From positions 4,481,001 through 4,545,000 of the forward strand of contig NZ_CP047984.1 of NCBI RefSeq assembly GCF_009931655.1: a DNA stretch of 64,000 bases, in the 5' to 3' direction. The first letter of the stretch is position 1, and each line of letters begins with the position of its first letter. Under the pieces are notes generated by a model. The model was not told the origin of the DNA. It saw nothing but the letters and a program-made list of their open reading frames with translations, and made no database searches. The stretch comes from Pontibacter russatus (lineage in GTDB: Bacteria > Bacteroidota > Bacteroidia > Cytophagales > Hymenobacteraceae). The translations under genes and the position numbers were made by a program. Of the stretch, positions 51,382 through 60,971 are shown in pieces.

Positions 51382-51921
51382 TCAGCGCTGGCGCTTCTTG
51401 AGCGAGTAGTTGTGCTTGCTCTTAATCTCTTGCTGCTGCCGGTCAAGCAGCTTTATCTCGGAGTCGCTCACCTGCAGGAAGTACAGCAGTTCCATGTTGT
51501 CTTCCGCCGGGATGAGCTGCAGCACGACCGCATCCGGGTTCTGCTTGTTGCCCTTGGCCAGAAACCACCTGCCCGAATTCGTCACCACATTCTTGCTGGC
51601 TGGCTTTCCGAGGTATGTCTGCTTCATGGTGAAGGAGCCGCTGGTGCTTCTCTCGCCGCTTTTTAATGTCAACTCGGTGTTGATGCCCTGGCAATCGGCG
51701 CAGGGGACGGTGCCCACAAAGGTTCCGGCAGGCGCAGCCATGGCCGCCTTTGGGGCCGCTGCCTTCGCACCCGCCTTTGCTTTGGCTGCTTTGCCAGTTT
51801 TAGCGGGAGCTTTTCTTTCTTTGGCTGCTGCGCGCCACGCTTCGTAGCTCGACTGTGCCTGTGCCTGCTGCAGGCCGAAAGTTATTGAGAATAGGATGAG
51901 TAAGGCGAGAATCGTTTTCAT
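51382..51921 (-). CDS. NlpE-like copper-homeostasis/envelope protein
   Basis: 179 residues from the ATG at 51921, giving a signal peptide (KTILALLILFSITFGLQQAQAQ); a longer frame is open upstream. A Lys/Ala-rich linker covers residues 35-66. The NlpE N-terminal domain follows: GTFVGTVPCADCQGINTELTLK with its CxxC, then FTMKQTYLGKP and SGRWFL. In E. coli NlpE activates the Cpx envelope-stress system and is a lipoprotein; here there is no lipobox, so the protein is probably soluble periplasmic. It is not close to the copA operon. Confidence 0.8.
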   Translation of the reverse strand: MKTILALLILFSITFGLQQAQAQSSYEAWRAAAKERKAPAKTGKAAKAKAGAKAAAPKAAMAAPAGTFVGTVPCADCQGINTELTLKSGERSTSGSFTMKQTYLGKPASKNVVTNSGRWFLAKGNKQNPDAVVLQLIPAEDNMELLYFLQVSDSEIKLLDRQQQEIKSKHNYSLKKRQR

Positions 51922-52319
51922 ATAGAGGTTTTTTATCTGATTAAACCATGCCGGGATATATACCGGCTTTATCTGCCACGCAAGACGCTGCATCTGACAA
52001 ACATAGAGACTGGCTGCAATCTTTCTTGTAGTGAAAGAGGTGCGGTTCGCCTGTTATTTAACTAAAGTTTGTTGTGATTTATTGTGCTATATATCCTGCG
52101 GAGAGACGTCTGCCCGCCTTGCCAGGATAGAGCAGAGGTGTAGCATACGCGCGGGTGGCGGTGGCATTTTGCTTGCTGGATGTGTATGGTTTGGGAGGAG
52201 TGGGAGAGATGTACCGGGAAGCGCGGCACCGTGAACAGGTGCGGCTGTTACCGCTGCGGGCAATTACCGGACGCTGTCAATGTATACTTTTCCGGTCGGA
52301 ACGGCGGCCATAAACGTAG
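51922..52319. other. Intergenic stretch, no gene seen
   Basis: About 400 bases between the 3' end of the EamA gene and the start of the NlpE-like gene, both on the minus strand. Short plus-strand frames here have no recognisable content. I see no RNA gene. Confidence 0.5.
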
Positions 52320-53228
52320 TCAGGCGGACATGGCTTTTTTGCGGCGGCTCTGGCGAAGCGAGTTGATGTTGGACAGGGCGATGGCCCCGACAATGAGCGC
52401 CACGCCCAGCCACTGCACCGCCCATACCTCCTCGTGTAGCACCACGCTCGACATCAGCACGGCCACGGGTAGCTCTGCGGCACTCAGGATGGCACTCAGG
52501 CCCAGGCCCGCCTTTGGAGTGCCATATGCGTAAAACAGCGGCGGTATGATGGTACCAAAGAGCGACAGCACAAGCCCCCATTTGAAGAGTCCATCCGCCA
52601 GAGCCCCGTTCACCAGAAACTCAGGCGGGAAAACAGTAAAAATAAGCAGACAGGCGCCGGTCAGTATCAGCGCACTCTTGGTGGTGGGGTGCATGTCATT
52701 TCCGGCCTTGCCGTTCACCATAAGGAATATGGAATAGAAGAAACCGGCCAGCAAGCCATATATGATTCCCATCAAATCAAAGTCGGGGATGCTGCCGGAA
52801 AACAGGCGCCCTGCCATGGCCGTGCCCAGCAGCACCAGCGCCACGGTGCCCACCTGCAGCAGCGGCGGGAATCTGCGGCTGGCGATAGCCTCCAGCGCCA
52901 GGCTCATCCACGTGAACTGCATCAGCAGCAGGATGGCGATTGAAGCCGGCACTGCCTGCACGCATTTGTAGTAGAAAATGCTCACCAGCCCCGAGCTGGT
53001 GCCCATGGCTACCAGTTTAAGCTTTCCCCGGAGCGTCGTGCGCTTGCCCGGGCCGCCGAACAGCTGCCGCAACAACACAACCGCCCAGAGCACCACCAGT
53101 CCGAAAAACACCTGCGCGCCCGTGACATCGCCTACGGTAAAACCTTCTTCATAGGCCAGTTTTACGAAGGTAGAGAGAATGCCAAAACTGCACGCGCCAA
53201 GAAAAACCAGAACGATTCCTCTGATCAT
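52320..53228 (-). CDS. EamA/DMT superfamily transporter
   Basis: 302 residues with ten predicted membrane helices in two EamA halves. First half: GIVLVFLGACSFGILSTFVKLAY ... AIAILLLMQFTWMSLALEAI; second half: LMGIIYGLLAGFFYSIFLMVNG ... ILSAAELPVAVLMSSVVLHEEVW and QWLGVALIVGAIALSN. These are drug/metabolite transporter features. Inner membrane; substrate unknown, members export amino acids or other metabolites. The basic tail (RQSRRKKAMSA) fits the positive-inside rule. Confidence 0.88.
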   Translation of the reverse strand: MIRGIVLVFLGACSFGILSTFVKLAYEEGFTVGDVTGAQVFFGLVVLWAVVLLRQLFGGPGKRTTLRGKLKLVAMGTSSGLVSIFYYKCVQAVPASIAILLLMQFTWMSLALEAIASRRFPPLLQVGTVALVLLGTAMAGRLFSGSIPDFDLMGIIYGLLAGFFYSIFLMVNGKAGNDMHPTTKSALILTGACLLIFTVFPPEFLVNGALADGLFKWGLVLSLFGTIIPPLFYAYGTPKAGLGLSAILSAAELPVAVLMSSVVLHEEVWAVQWLGVALIVGAIALSNINSLRQSRRKKAMSA

Positions 53229-53260
53229 TGATTGTCTTTTCTGAATTTGAGTCTAACAAA

Positions 53261-53299
53261 AGCCTCAGCCATATAGGCGGGGCCTATATGGCTGAGGCT
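53261..53299. terminator. Hairpin terminator with 18-base arms
   Basis: Arms 53261-53278 and 53282-53299 are perfect with a 3-base loop; each contains CCATATAGG. It lies after the 3' end of the VUT transporter gene and before the EamA gene. Confidence 0.75.
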
Positions 53300-53304
53300 G
53301 AAAC

Positions 53305-54096
53305 CTATCCCTCGACACTGGCTTCTTCCACCAGTTGCTCCGCCTCCTGCTCCCCCAGGTACTTGTCTATCAGGTAATGCGCCAGGTACAGGAGCGGGGT
53401 GAGCAGGATGGCGATGCAGAATTTGTATATATAGTTTATCAGGGCCACGGAAAGCACCTGCTGCATGGGCCAGTTGCCGAAGAGGAAGAACGCCACGTAC
53501 AGCACCACAAAGCTGTCCACTAACTGCGACACCAGGGTGGAGCCTGTGGCGCGGAGCCATATCTTCCGGCTGCCGGTAAAGCGGCGCAGCCAGTGAAAGA
53601 TGGTGGCGTCGAGGAACTGCGAAAGCAGGAAAGCCGCCACAGAGCCGACGATGATGCCGAGCCCCTGGCGGTACACACTGTTAAAGGCAAAGTTGATGTT
53701 GAAAGGGTTACCCTCCGCATCCACGCTGTTCACGTCCAGCCAGAAGGGCGCGGGCGGCAGGCCCGTCACGATGCTGATCACCAGGAAGGCATATAGGATA
53801 AGGAACACCGTCAGCACGCTCACCTTCTTTACCCCGGCCTTGCCAAAGTAATCGTTGATGATGTCGGTGGTGATGAACACGACAGGCCATATAATCACAC
53901 CGGCCGTTAGGTTAAAATCCAGCCGGGCGCCTCCCAGCACGGGTATCTGCGCGCCCGGCAGCCCGAGCAGCGCCTCCCCCGAGAATATCTTCACCCCAAT
54001 CAGCTCGGCCAGCAGGGCATTGGCGACAAAGATGCCGCTGAGCACCAGAAACAAGGTAGTGCGTTTCTTATGTAAAGCAGATGTTGGGTGTGGCAT
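53305..54096 (-). CDS. Queuosine precursor transporter (YhhQ/VUT family)
   Basis: 263 residues, six or seven predicted helices. FLVLSGIFVANALLAELIGVKIF, LTAGVIIWPVVFITTDIINDYFGKAGVKK and LRATGSTLVSQLVDSFVVLYVAFF are the conserved blocks of the vitamin uptake transporter family, whose member YhhQ imports queuosine precursors such as preQ0. Inner membrane. The substrate is assigned by family only. No que genes are in the window. Confidence 0.85.
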   Translation of the reverse strand: MPHPTSALHKKRTTLFLVLSGIFVANALLAELIGVKIFSGEALLGLPGAQIPVLGGARLDFNLTAGVIIWPVVFITTDIINDYFGKAGVKKVSVLTVFLILYAFLVISIVTGLPPAPFWLDVNSVDAEGNPFNINFAFNSVYRQGLGIIVGSVAAFLLSQFLDATIFHWLRRFTGSRKIWLRATGSTLVSQLVDSFVVLYVAFFLFGNWPMQQVLSVALINYIYKFCIAILLTPLLYLAHYLIDKYLGEQEAEQLVEEASVEG

Positions 54097-54642
54097 AATT
54101 TTATGAGATGCAGCCGGATTTCCGGTAATCCGGGCGGGCTAAAATTAAGCATAAATCACCAAAAAGGTTTGATGATACGGCCCGTGGCAAATTGTATGCA
54201 GGCAAATGCTGGTGCTGCCCCCTCTGATCGCAACTGCAGCTATATATCGGATGGCAATTCAAGGATGCGGATTGTCTTAGGCAAAGCCTGCATCACCTTT
54301 CCTATCAGGCGCTCAAATTTCTCTTGTATTAGCCTGGCACAGGTACATTGTATATAGAATATGCGGGCAGCGCACCGGTACAGTTGCCTGTACACTTTCA
54401 GGCAGGCGTTCTGCGTCAGGGATCTATTCTCTTCTTTGGGCAGTTCCGCATCAGGGTTTCCAAAAGCTCTTATCTCAGCGCCCAGTTTGCCGCTGCTGAA
54501 CCTGTTCTGGTTCCATGAGATCCGGTGCCATATATGGCTCTTTGAAGCATGTCGCCCCAGAAAATTACGGAAATCTGTAACGTCTCCTGAAAAACAGCAT
54601 CTAACAAGAGAAAATTAACCAATCTAAATAAGGAGGATTGAT
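54097..54642. other. Divergent intergenic region, no gene seen
   Basis: About 545 bases between the transporter gene (-) and the DoxX-like gene (+). Some plus-strand frames are open but lack protein-like features. Promoters for both genes should be here. Confidence 0.5.
54631..54636 (+). promoter_or_regulatory. Strong Shine-Dalgarno sequence
   Basis: AGGAGG six bases before the ATG at 54643, a canonical site that is rare among the genes in this window. Confidence 0.7.
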
Positions 54643-55077
54643 ATGGATGCTACAACTGAAAACCACGCACTTCACAGTGTGAGGGAAATTTTAAGGCTCA
54701 CGTACGGGGTTGTGCCTGTTGTAGCGGGCTTAGACAAGTTCACGCACCTGCTCACCGACTGGGACAGGTACCTGGCGCCCGCCGTTGCCGACATGCTGCC
54801 CTTTGAGCCCCACACCTTTATGCTGATCGTGGGGGCGATCGAGATCATCGCCGGGATTATTGTGTTTGTGTGGCCGCGGATAGGAGGCTATATCGTGGCG
54901 GTGTGGCTGGCGGGCATTGCCGTCAACCTGCTCATCAGCGGACAATACCTGGATGTGGCAGTACGGGACCTGGTGATGGCCATCGGTGCATTTTCGCTGG
55001 CGAAGGTATCGGAGGCCGGCACGCCCTACCACAGCGTGGATATAAACCCGGCACACAGGCACACAGCTACGCTATAA
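54643..55077 (+). CDS. DoxX-like small membrane protein
   Basis: 144 residues with about four helices: YGVVPVVAGLDKFTHLLTDW, FMLIVGAIEIIAGIIVFVWP, YIVAVWLAGIAVNLLIS and a last helix at VAVRDLVMAIGAFSLAKV. The pattern of a G-x-D-K-F near helix 1 and I-x-E-I-I-A-G in helix 2 resembles DoxX/DoxD-like proteins. Function uncertain; inner membrane. It starts from an unusually good Shine-Dalgarno site, suggesting high translation. Its 3' end overlaps the convergent RNase Z gene by 11 bases. Confidence 0.65.
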   Translation: MDATTENHALHSVREILRLTYGVVPVVAGLDKFTHLLTDWDRYLAPAVADMLPFEPHTFMLIVGAIEIIAGIIVFVWPRIGGYIVAVWLAGIAVNLLISGQYLDVAVRDLVMAIGAFSLAKVSEAGTPYHSVDINPAHRHTATL

Positions 55078-55984
55078 TACCGAAAATGCTCCCTTCCGTC
55101 GCCAGATCGGTGCGGGGGAACACCTCCCGCGCCTCAGCCAACAGGGGCGTCAGGTCTTTGTAGCGCACCGAGAAGTGGCCGATGAGCAGGTGGCGCACCC
55201 CGGCGGCGGCGGCGAGTTCGGCGGCCTGCCGGGCCGTGCTGTGGAAGGTATATGTGGCCCGCTCCCGGAGGTCGTCGGCGAAGGTAGCCTCGTGGTAGAG
55301 CAGGTCTACCTGGTGGAGGTAGGGGAGCAGCGCGGGCTTATAGCGGCTGTCGGAGCAGTAGGCGTAGCTGCGGCTGCGTTTCGGCTCCATGGTCACGTCC
55401 TTGTTATAAACCAGTATATGGCCGAGGTCGTCGGCAATGTCCTCGCCCCACTTCAGGCGCACGAGCTGTGGCGGCGTGAGGAAGGACGGCAGTTTCTCCT
55501 TGATGAGCGGGCGCGACTTCTGCTTCTCCCGGAAGAGGAAGCCACAGCAGGGCACGCGGTGCTCCATGGGCAGGGTGTGTACCGTCAGCTGTTTGTTCTC
55601 GAAAATCTTTTTGTGCGCGGTCGTCTCCAGCTCATGGAAAACTAGCGGGAAGCAGAGGTTGGTGCCGGCGTATTTGAACTGCAGGGTTAAAATCTCGGAA
55701 AGGCCGGGAGGGCCGAAGAGGTGCAGGGGCGTGTGGCGGCCCTGCAGATGCATGGTGGAGAGCAAGCCGGGCAGGCCGAAGTAGTGGTCGCCATGGAGGT
55801 GGCTGATATAAATATTGCAGATGCGCTGATGCTTTATCTTGTATTGCATCAGCTGCATCTGCGTTCCTTCACCGCAATCTATCAAATGGTACTGGTTGTC
55901 AATGGATAGAACCTGCGCGGTATGGTGTCTGTTTGCCGAGGGTGTGGCCGACGAACTGCCCAGTATCCTGAGTTCGAAATCCAC
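55067..55984 (-). CDS. rnz: Ribonuclease Z
   Basis: 305 residues, metallo-beta-lactamase fold. HLHGDH at residues 62-67 is the zinc motif, preceded by LIDCGEGTQMQL; later ligands are in YCSDSRYKP, HEATFADD and LLIGHFSVRY. GLPGLLSTMHLQGR is family-typical. It cuts the 3' trailer from tRNA precursors. Length matches short-form RNase Z. It starts 14 bases after the stop of... the downstream neighbour on this strand is the STAS gene's end at 55999, so the STAS gene is upstream and likely co-transcribed. Confidence 0.93.
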   Translation of the reverse strand: MDFELRILGSSSATPSANRHHTAQVLSIDNQYHLIDCGEGTQMQLMQYKIKHQRICNIYISHLHGDHYFGLPGLLSTMHLQGRHTPLHLFGPPGLSEILTLQFKYAGTNLCFPLVFHELETTAHKKIFENKQLTVHTLPMEHRVPCCGFLFREKQKSRPLIKEKLPSFLTPPQLVRLKWGEDIADDLGHILVYNKDVTMEPKRSRSYAYCSDSRYKPALLPYLHQVDLLYHEATFADDLRERATYTFHSTARQAAELAAAAGVRHLLIGHFSVRYKDLTPLLAEAREVFPRTDLATEGSIFGIIA

Positions 55985-55998
55985 AGCGGGCGGCTTCC

Positions 55999-56376
55999 TT
56001 AGTCTTCTTTGTTGGTCAGGTCCTGCTCAATCTCATGCAGAAACACGCGGTCAATGGCCTCTTCTACCGTTGGCAGGATATTCAGCACAGACTCCAGCTT
56101 TGATATTGTGATCAGCTTCATCACATGGTCCTGCAGGCCGGTCAGAATCAGCAGCCCGCTGGAGGAGTTGCACAGGCGGTTGGCGATCAGAATGGAGCTC
56201 AGGCCTGAAGAATCGGTGTATTTTACGTTGCTCAGGTCAAGAATCAGGTTGGTGATCCCTTCGGCATTCAACTTCACGAACTCAGACTTCAAATCCGGCG
56301 CAATGGAAGTGTCCAGCTTCTTCTCGTCAATCGTGATAATTGTATAGTTTTCCTTCTTATCAATCGTATACTTCAT
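55999..56376 (-). CDS. STAS-domain protein (anti-sigma factor antagonist type)
   Basis: 125 residues from the ATG at 56376 (MKYTIDKKENYTIITID). STAS fold: beta strands, then LDTSIAPDLKSEFVKL and ITNLILDLSNVKYTDSSGLSSIL, with Ser56/Ser57 at the site phosphorylated in SpoIIAA/RsbV homologues. No partner kinase or SpoIIE phosphatase gene lies nearby. Fourteen bases separate it from rnz downstream. It may belong to a partner-switching stress pathway (inference). Confidence 0.85.
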   Translation of the reverse strand: MKYTIDKKENYTIITIDEKKLDTSIAPDLKSEFVKLNAEGITNLILDLSNVKYTDSSGLSSILIANRLCNSSSGLLILTGLQDHVMKLITISKLESVLNILPTVEEAIDRVFLHEIEQDLTNKED

Positions 56377-56421
56377 AGATCTACCAGTAAACATTTAGAT
56401 GCGAATGTACCAAAAAGTACT

Positions 56422-57378
56422 TTAATATTCTCTATTTTCGGTGCTAAAATTATTGTTTCGAATGTGCTCCTCTATCCGGTTAAGCACGTTTTCGTAGCTG
56501 CTTTTCACAAACTTCCGGCCTGTGAAAACCTCATACAGCTCGATGTAGCGCTCTGAGATACCAGCCACGATGGCATCCGTCATTTCCGGCACCGTCTGGC
56601 CCTCCTGGCCCTGAAAGCCGTTCTCGATCAGCCACTGCCGCACAAACTCTTTCGACAGCTGCCTTTGCGGCTCCCCCTTCTCCTGCCGTTCCTCGTAGCC
56701 TTCGCTGTAGAAGTAACGGGAGGAGTCGGGGGTATGGATTTCGTCGATCAGGTAAATTTTACCGTCATGGCTGCCAAACTCGTATTTTGTATCAACCAGA
56801 ATCAGTCCGTGCTGTGCTGCAAGTTCCGTGCCGCGGGCATATAACGCTCGCGTATATTGCTCTAAGATACTATATTCCTGCTCCGATACAAGTCCTTTGG
56901 CCATAATCTCATCCCGCGTAATATCCTCATCGTGTCCTTCACCGGCTTTGGTGGTGGGCGTCAGGATGGGCGCGGGCAGCTTGTCGTTCTCGCGCAGGCC
57001 CTCGGGCAGCGCCACGCCGCATATGCTTCGCCTGCCAGCCCTGTACTCGCGCCAGGCATGCCCTGCCAGGTAGCCCCTGATGACCATCTCCACTTTGTAG
57101 GGCTCACACCTGTAGCCAACCGTCACGTTCGGGTCCGGCGTCGAGAGCACCCAATTGGGCACAATATCGGAAGTGGCTCTCAGGTTCAGGCTGGCTATCT
57201 GGTTCAGCACCTGCCCCTTGTAAGGGATGGCGCGCGGCAGCACCACATCAAACGCCGAGATGCGGTCGGTTGCTACAATAGCCAGCTTGTCATCGAAAAA
57301 GTAGACGTCGCGAACTTTACCCCTGTAAAAGCCGGTTTGACCGGCAAACGAGAAATTGGTTTCTTTAATGGCCTCCAT
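56422..57378 (-). CDS. purC: SAICAR synthetase
   Basis: 318 residues. Opens [32 protein letters not shown], with [59 protein letters not shown] and [11 protein letters not shown]. All active-site blocks of PurC are present. It joins CAIR and aspartate with ATP in purine synthesis. The length, longer than the E. coli enzyme, is usual for the eukaryote-like and Bacteroidota forms. Monocistronic or first before the STAS-rnz pair (45-base gap). Confidence 0.95.
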   Translation of the reverse strand: MEAIKETNFSFAGQTGFYRGKVRDVYFFDDKLAIVATDRISAFDVVLPRAIPYKGQVLNQIASLNLRATSDIVPNWVLSTPDPNVTVGYRCEPYKVEMVIRGYLAGHAWREYRAGRRSICGVALPEGLRENDKLPAPILTPTTKAGEGHDEDITRDEIMAKGLVSEQEYSILEQYTRALYARGTELAAQHGLILVDTKYEFGSHDGKIYLIDEIHTPDSSRYFYSEGYEERQEKGEPQRQLSKEFVRQWLIENGFQGQEGQTVPEMTDAIVAGISERYIELYEVFTGRKFVKSSYENVLNRIEEHIRNNNFSTENREY

Positions 57379-57402
57379 TTAGTCGGTGTCGTAGTAGACG
57401 GG

Positions 57403-57410
57403 CAAAGTTA
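57403..57410 (-). promoter_or_regulatory. Candidate -7 element of purC
   Basis: TAACTTTG on the minus strand matches TAnnTTTG, 24 bases before the purC start. Confidence 0.4.
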
Positions 57411-57604
57411 ACTATATTTTGGAGGCCTGGAAATATTTCAGAGTCTTGTTGCGGGGCAGGATGTGGCAAGGGGGATATGGGTTCCGTTTCATGTTGGATT
57501 ATACTGTGGCCGGATGCATCAGGTTTTATACTATAGAAGCTATCATTAGTATTAATGCAAGTAGCTTGAGGTATGTGCCTATATATGTTGCAACACCTTT
57601 AATA

Positions 57605-57636
57605 GCCGCAGCTGAACCCCGGGGTTCAGCTGCGGC
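57605..57636. repeat. Isolated 32-base perfect palindrome
   Basis: Perfect palindrome with CCCCGGGG at its centre, in the divergent region between purC and the riboswitch. It is not beside a gene end, unlike the other palindromes, and has no T run. It could be a protein-binding site, a relic terminator or an insulator. Confidence 0.6.
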
Positions 57637-57709
57637 CCCGGCAACGAAAGCGGCAGAAGGCCCTACGACGAGAAAGAAAGTGCAGCAGATACAAAAAACG
57701 CTGTTTTTA

Positions 57710-57741
57710 TTTGGATTTGCTTTTTTCGCGCTTTATCATTG
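57710..57741 (+). promoter_or_regulatory. Candidate promoter of the met locus
   Basis: TTTG (57710-57713), 20 bases, then TATCATTG (57734-57741), one mismatch from TAnnTTTG. Transcription would begin about 25-30 bases before the riboswitch. Confidence 0.35.
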
Positions 57742-57774
57742 TAACATCAAGTCAAGCATCCCTTCGGGAATTTG

Positions 57775-57880
57775 ATTTATAAAGAAGAGTGGAGAGACAG
57801 GCTCTGGGAAACTCTAGCAACCTAACTACCGAAGTTAAGGTGCTAATTCCTGATTCCGGAACACCCGGAAGGATATAAAT
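57775..57880 (+). ncRNA. SAM-I (S-box) riboswitch
   Basis: P1 arms ATTTATA (57775-57781) and TATAAAT (57874-57880) close the structure. Inside are the conserved AGAGTGGAGAGACAGGCTC, GGGAAACTCTAGCAACC, the P3 hairpin TAACT/AGTTA, the invariant AAGGTGCTAATTCC, and the P4 hairpin TTCCGG/CCGGAA. All S-box helices can be drawn. It binds S-adenosylmethionine and should lower expression of the metY-metX genes downstream when SAM is plentiful. No obvious U-tract terminator follows directly; the expression platform may act on translation or through the leader region. Confidence 0.92.
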
Positions 57881-57890
57881 TGATACGAAC

Positions 57891-58034
57891 ATGAATAAGG
57901 GGACCAAGCCTACACAGCACAGTTTATTTTTTTCGCCAGCGGAAACACCGGCACGAAGCACTGGCTTTGCTTCTGCCGGTGCCGCCATGATACGCACGCC
58001 CCTGTGCGGCATGTGGTGTTGTTGCATCTGCTGA
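57891..58034 (+). CDS. Putative Cys-rich leader peptide of metYX
   Basis: A 47-codon frame that starts 10 bases after the riboswitch and ends TPLCGMWCCCIC-stop; an inner ATG at 57987 gives the 15-residue MIRTPLCGMWCCCIC. Five of the last nine residues are Cys, with a Met and Trp between. The rest has no domain. Such Cys runs at the end of short upstream ORFs are known to sense cysteine supply in Actinobacteria. The gene lies in front of metY, whose product uses or competes with sulfide for Cys/Met synthesis. Translation is not proven. A hairpin (CACCGGCA with TGCCGGTG) precedes the inner ATG. Confidence 0.5.
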   Translation: MNKGTKPTQHSLFFSPAETPARSTGFASAGAAMIRTPLCGMWCCCIC

Positions 58035-58053
58035 CAAGCCGGGCAACTGCCGC
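58006..58053 (+). promoter_or_regulatory. Possible attenuator pairing around the Cys codons
   Basis: GCGGC (58006-58010) can pair with GCCGC (58049-58053), leaving the Cys codons and the stop in the loop. A ribosome waiting on the Cys codons would prevent this pairing. The stem is short, so this is a suggestion only. Confidence 0.25.
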
Positions 58054-58142
58054 CTCCCTCCGTCACCCGCTGGCTTTGGCCCGCCATCCATGAGCTTTGG
58101 CGAAAACCGCTTTCTAAACCAACATTCAAATCCATAAACTGA

Positions 58143-59474
<1,332 letters not shown>

Positions 59475-59488
59475 TTCAATTCGCAAGC

Positions 59489-60550
59489 ATGCCATCACAT
59501 CACGTTTTTCATTATAACGATACCTTCAGGCTGGAGACCGGCGCGGCGCTGCCTGGTTTCCAGCTTGCCTATACCACCTACGGCACCCTGAACGAGCAGC
59601 GCGACAACGTGGTGTGGGTGTGCCACGCCCTCACGGGCAGCTCCGACTTCACCGACTGGTGGTGCGACCTGTTTGGCGAAGGGAAGCTGTATGACCCGCG
59701 GGAGTGGTTTGTGGTATGCGCGAACGCACTGGGTGGCTGCTACGGCTCTACCGGCCCGCTCAGCCTGAACCCCCAGACGCAGCGACCCTACTACCATGCC
59801 TTTCCGCAGGTGACGAACCGGGACGTGGTGGCTGCCTTTGACTTGCTGCGGCTGGAGATGGGGCTGGCGCGGGTGCATACCCTGATTGGCGGTTCGCTGG
59901 GCGGGCAGCAGGCCCTGGAGTGGACGCTGCTGCAGCCGGGCGTGTTCGAGCGACTGGTGCATGTGGCCTCCAACGCACGCCACTCGCCCTGGGGAATCGC
60001 CTTCAACGAGAGCCAGCGCATGGCCATCCGGCAGGACCCCAGCTGGGCCACCGACACGGAGGCTGCAGGCAGGGAGGGGCTCAAAACGGCGCGGGCCATT
60101 GCCATGCTTTCTTACAGGCACTACGACACCTACGCCGCCACCCAGCAGGAAAAGGACGAAAGCGCCCTGGACAATTTCAGGGCTGCCAGTTACCAGGTGT
60201 ACCAGGGCGAGAAGCTGGCGAATCGGTTTAATGCCTATACATATTTTCTACTCTCCAAAGCCATGGACTCGCACGACGTGGGCCGTGGGAGGGGAGGGCT
60301 GGAGAAGGCGCTCGCGCAGCTGAAGACCCGCTGCCTCTTTGTGGGGGTGGACACGGACATCCTCTTTCCGGTGGAGGAGCAGCGCTTCCTGCACGAACAT
60401 GTGGGCGGCTCCTCTTTTTACCTCATCCGCTCCAACTACGGGCATGACGGCTTTCTGGTGGAGTTTCCGCAGCTAAAGGAGGCGGTGACGCAATTTTACC
60501 GGCAAGATGAAAAAGTAGCGGCAGTAGGTTATGCGCGGCAGGAGCACTAA
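59489..60550 (+). CDS. metX: Homoserine O-acetyltransferase
   Basis: 353 residues, alpha/beta hydrolase fold. VWVCHALTGSSDFTDWWCDLFG, then the nucleophile Ser136 in LIGGSLGGQQALEW, the Asp of FVGVDTDILFPVEEQ and the His of SNYGHDGFLVEFP complete the triad. It transfers acetyl from acetyl-CoA to homoserine, supplying the substrate for metY just upstream. True acetyl versus succinyl specificity is not certain from motifs alone, but pairing with an OAH sulfhydrylase supports acetyl. A weak hairpin follows the stop. Confidence 0.92.
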   Translation: MPSHHVFHYNDTFRLETGAALPGFQLAYTTYGTLNEQRDNVVWVCHALTGSSDFTDWWCDLFGEGKLYDPREWFVVCANALGGCYGSTGPLSLNPQTQRPYYHAFPQVTNRDVVAAFDLLRLEMGLARVHTLIGGSLGGQQALEWTLLQPGVFERLVHVASNARHSPWGIAFNESQRMAIRQDPSWATDTEAAGREGLKTARAIAMLSYRHYDTYAATQQEKDESALDNFRAASYQVYQGEKLANRFNAYTYFLLSKAMDSHDVGRGRGGLEKALAQLKTRCLFVGVDTDILFPVEEQRFLHEHVGGSSFYLIRSNYGHDGFLVEFPQLKEAVTQFYRQDEKVAAVGYARQEH

Positions 60551-60971
60551 AGGCATTGGTTATCTGGGCATTGCCTGATTTCATATATCAGCCACTCAGC
60601 CCATATATGATTAGAGCAGGCGAAGCTACATTTGCGCGTGAATAGCCTGATGGGCCATCAAATTTGGCATGAGCGAATGAGCGTCTTTTGCGGGATGGCG
60701 TAATTGGCACAAGCAGCAGTAGATTGAGCGCCTATGCCTGCTCTTCTATAGGTTGAGGAGGGGGTTAACGTCTCTCTTGCAGCAGTTAACAGAGATATAT
60801 TGACCAGGTTCATACATGCCAGTTTATACCTTGATTATTTCCTGTTCTGCACAGCCTTTTAAAGAATAGGACAATTGCAATATCAAGAATCCATTTAGTT
60901 TGATATTTTGTAGCTGAAAAGCTTTTTTGACCGTACATATAAGCAGATTGATGGCGCTTATCTGTACGGAC
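60551..60971. other. Intergenic stretch after metX
   Basis: About 420 bases. A weak hairpin (AGGCATTG with CATTGCCT, 60551-60576) may end the met operon. A tRNA-like start at 60691-60710 is not followed by a T-arm. No gene seen. Confidence 0.5.

Noticed and set aside
54361..54618. Open frame before the DoxX-like gene
   Set aside because: No conserved features, and the Shine-Dalgarno site at 54631 clearly marks the next gene start.
57419..57775. Open frame between purC and the riboswitch
   Set aside because: It runs through a 32-base palindrome and the candidate met promoter and has no protein-like content.
60691..60711. tRNA-like 5' end (CGGGATGGCGTAATTGGCAC)
   Set aside because: No anticodon arm or TTCGA-type T-arm follows at the right distance and no acceptor stem pairs.
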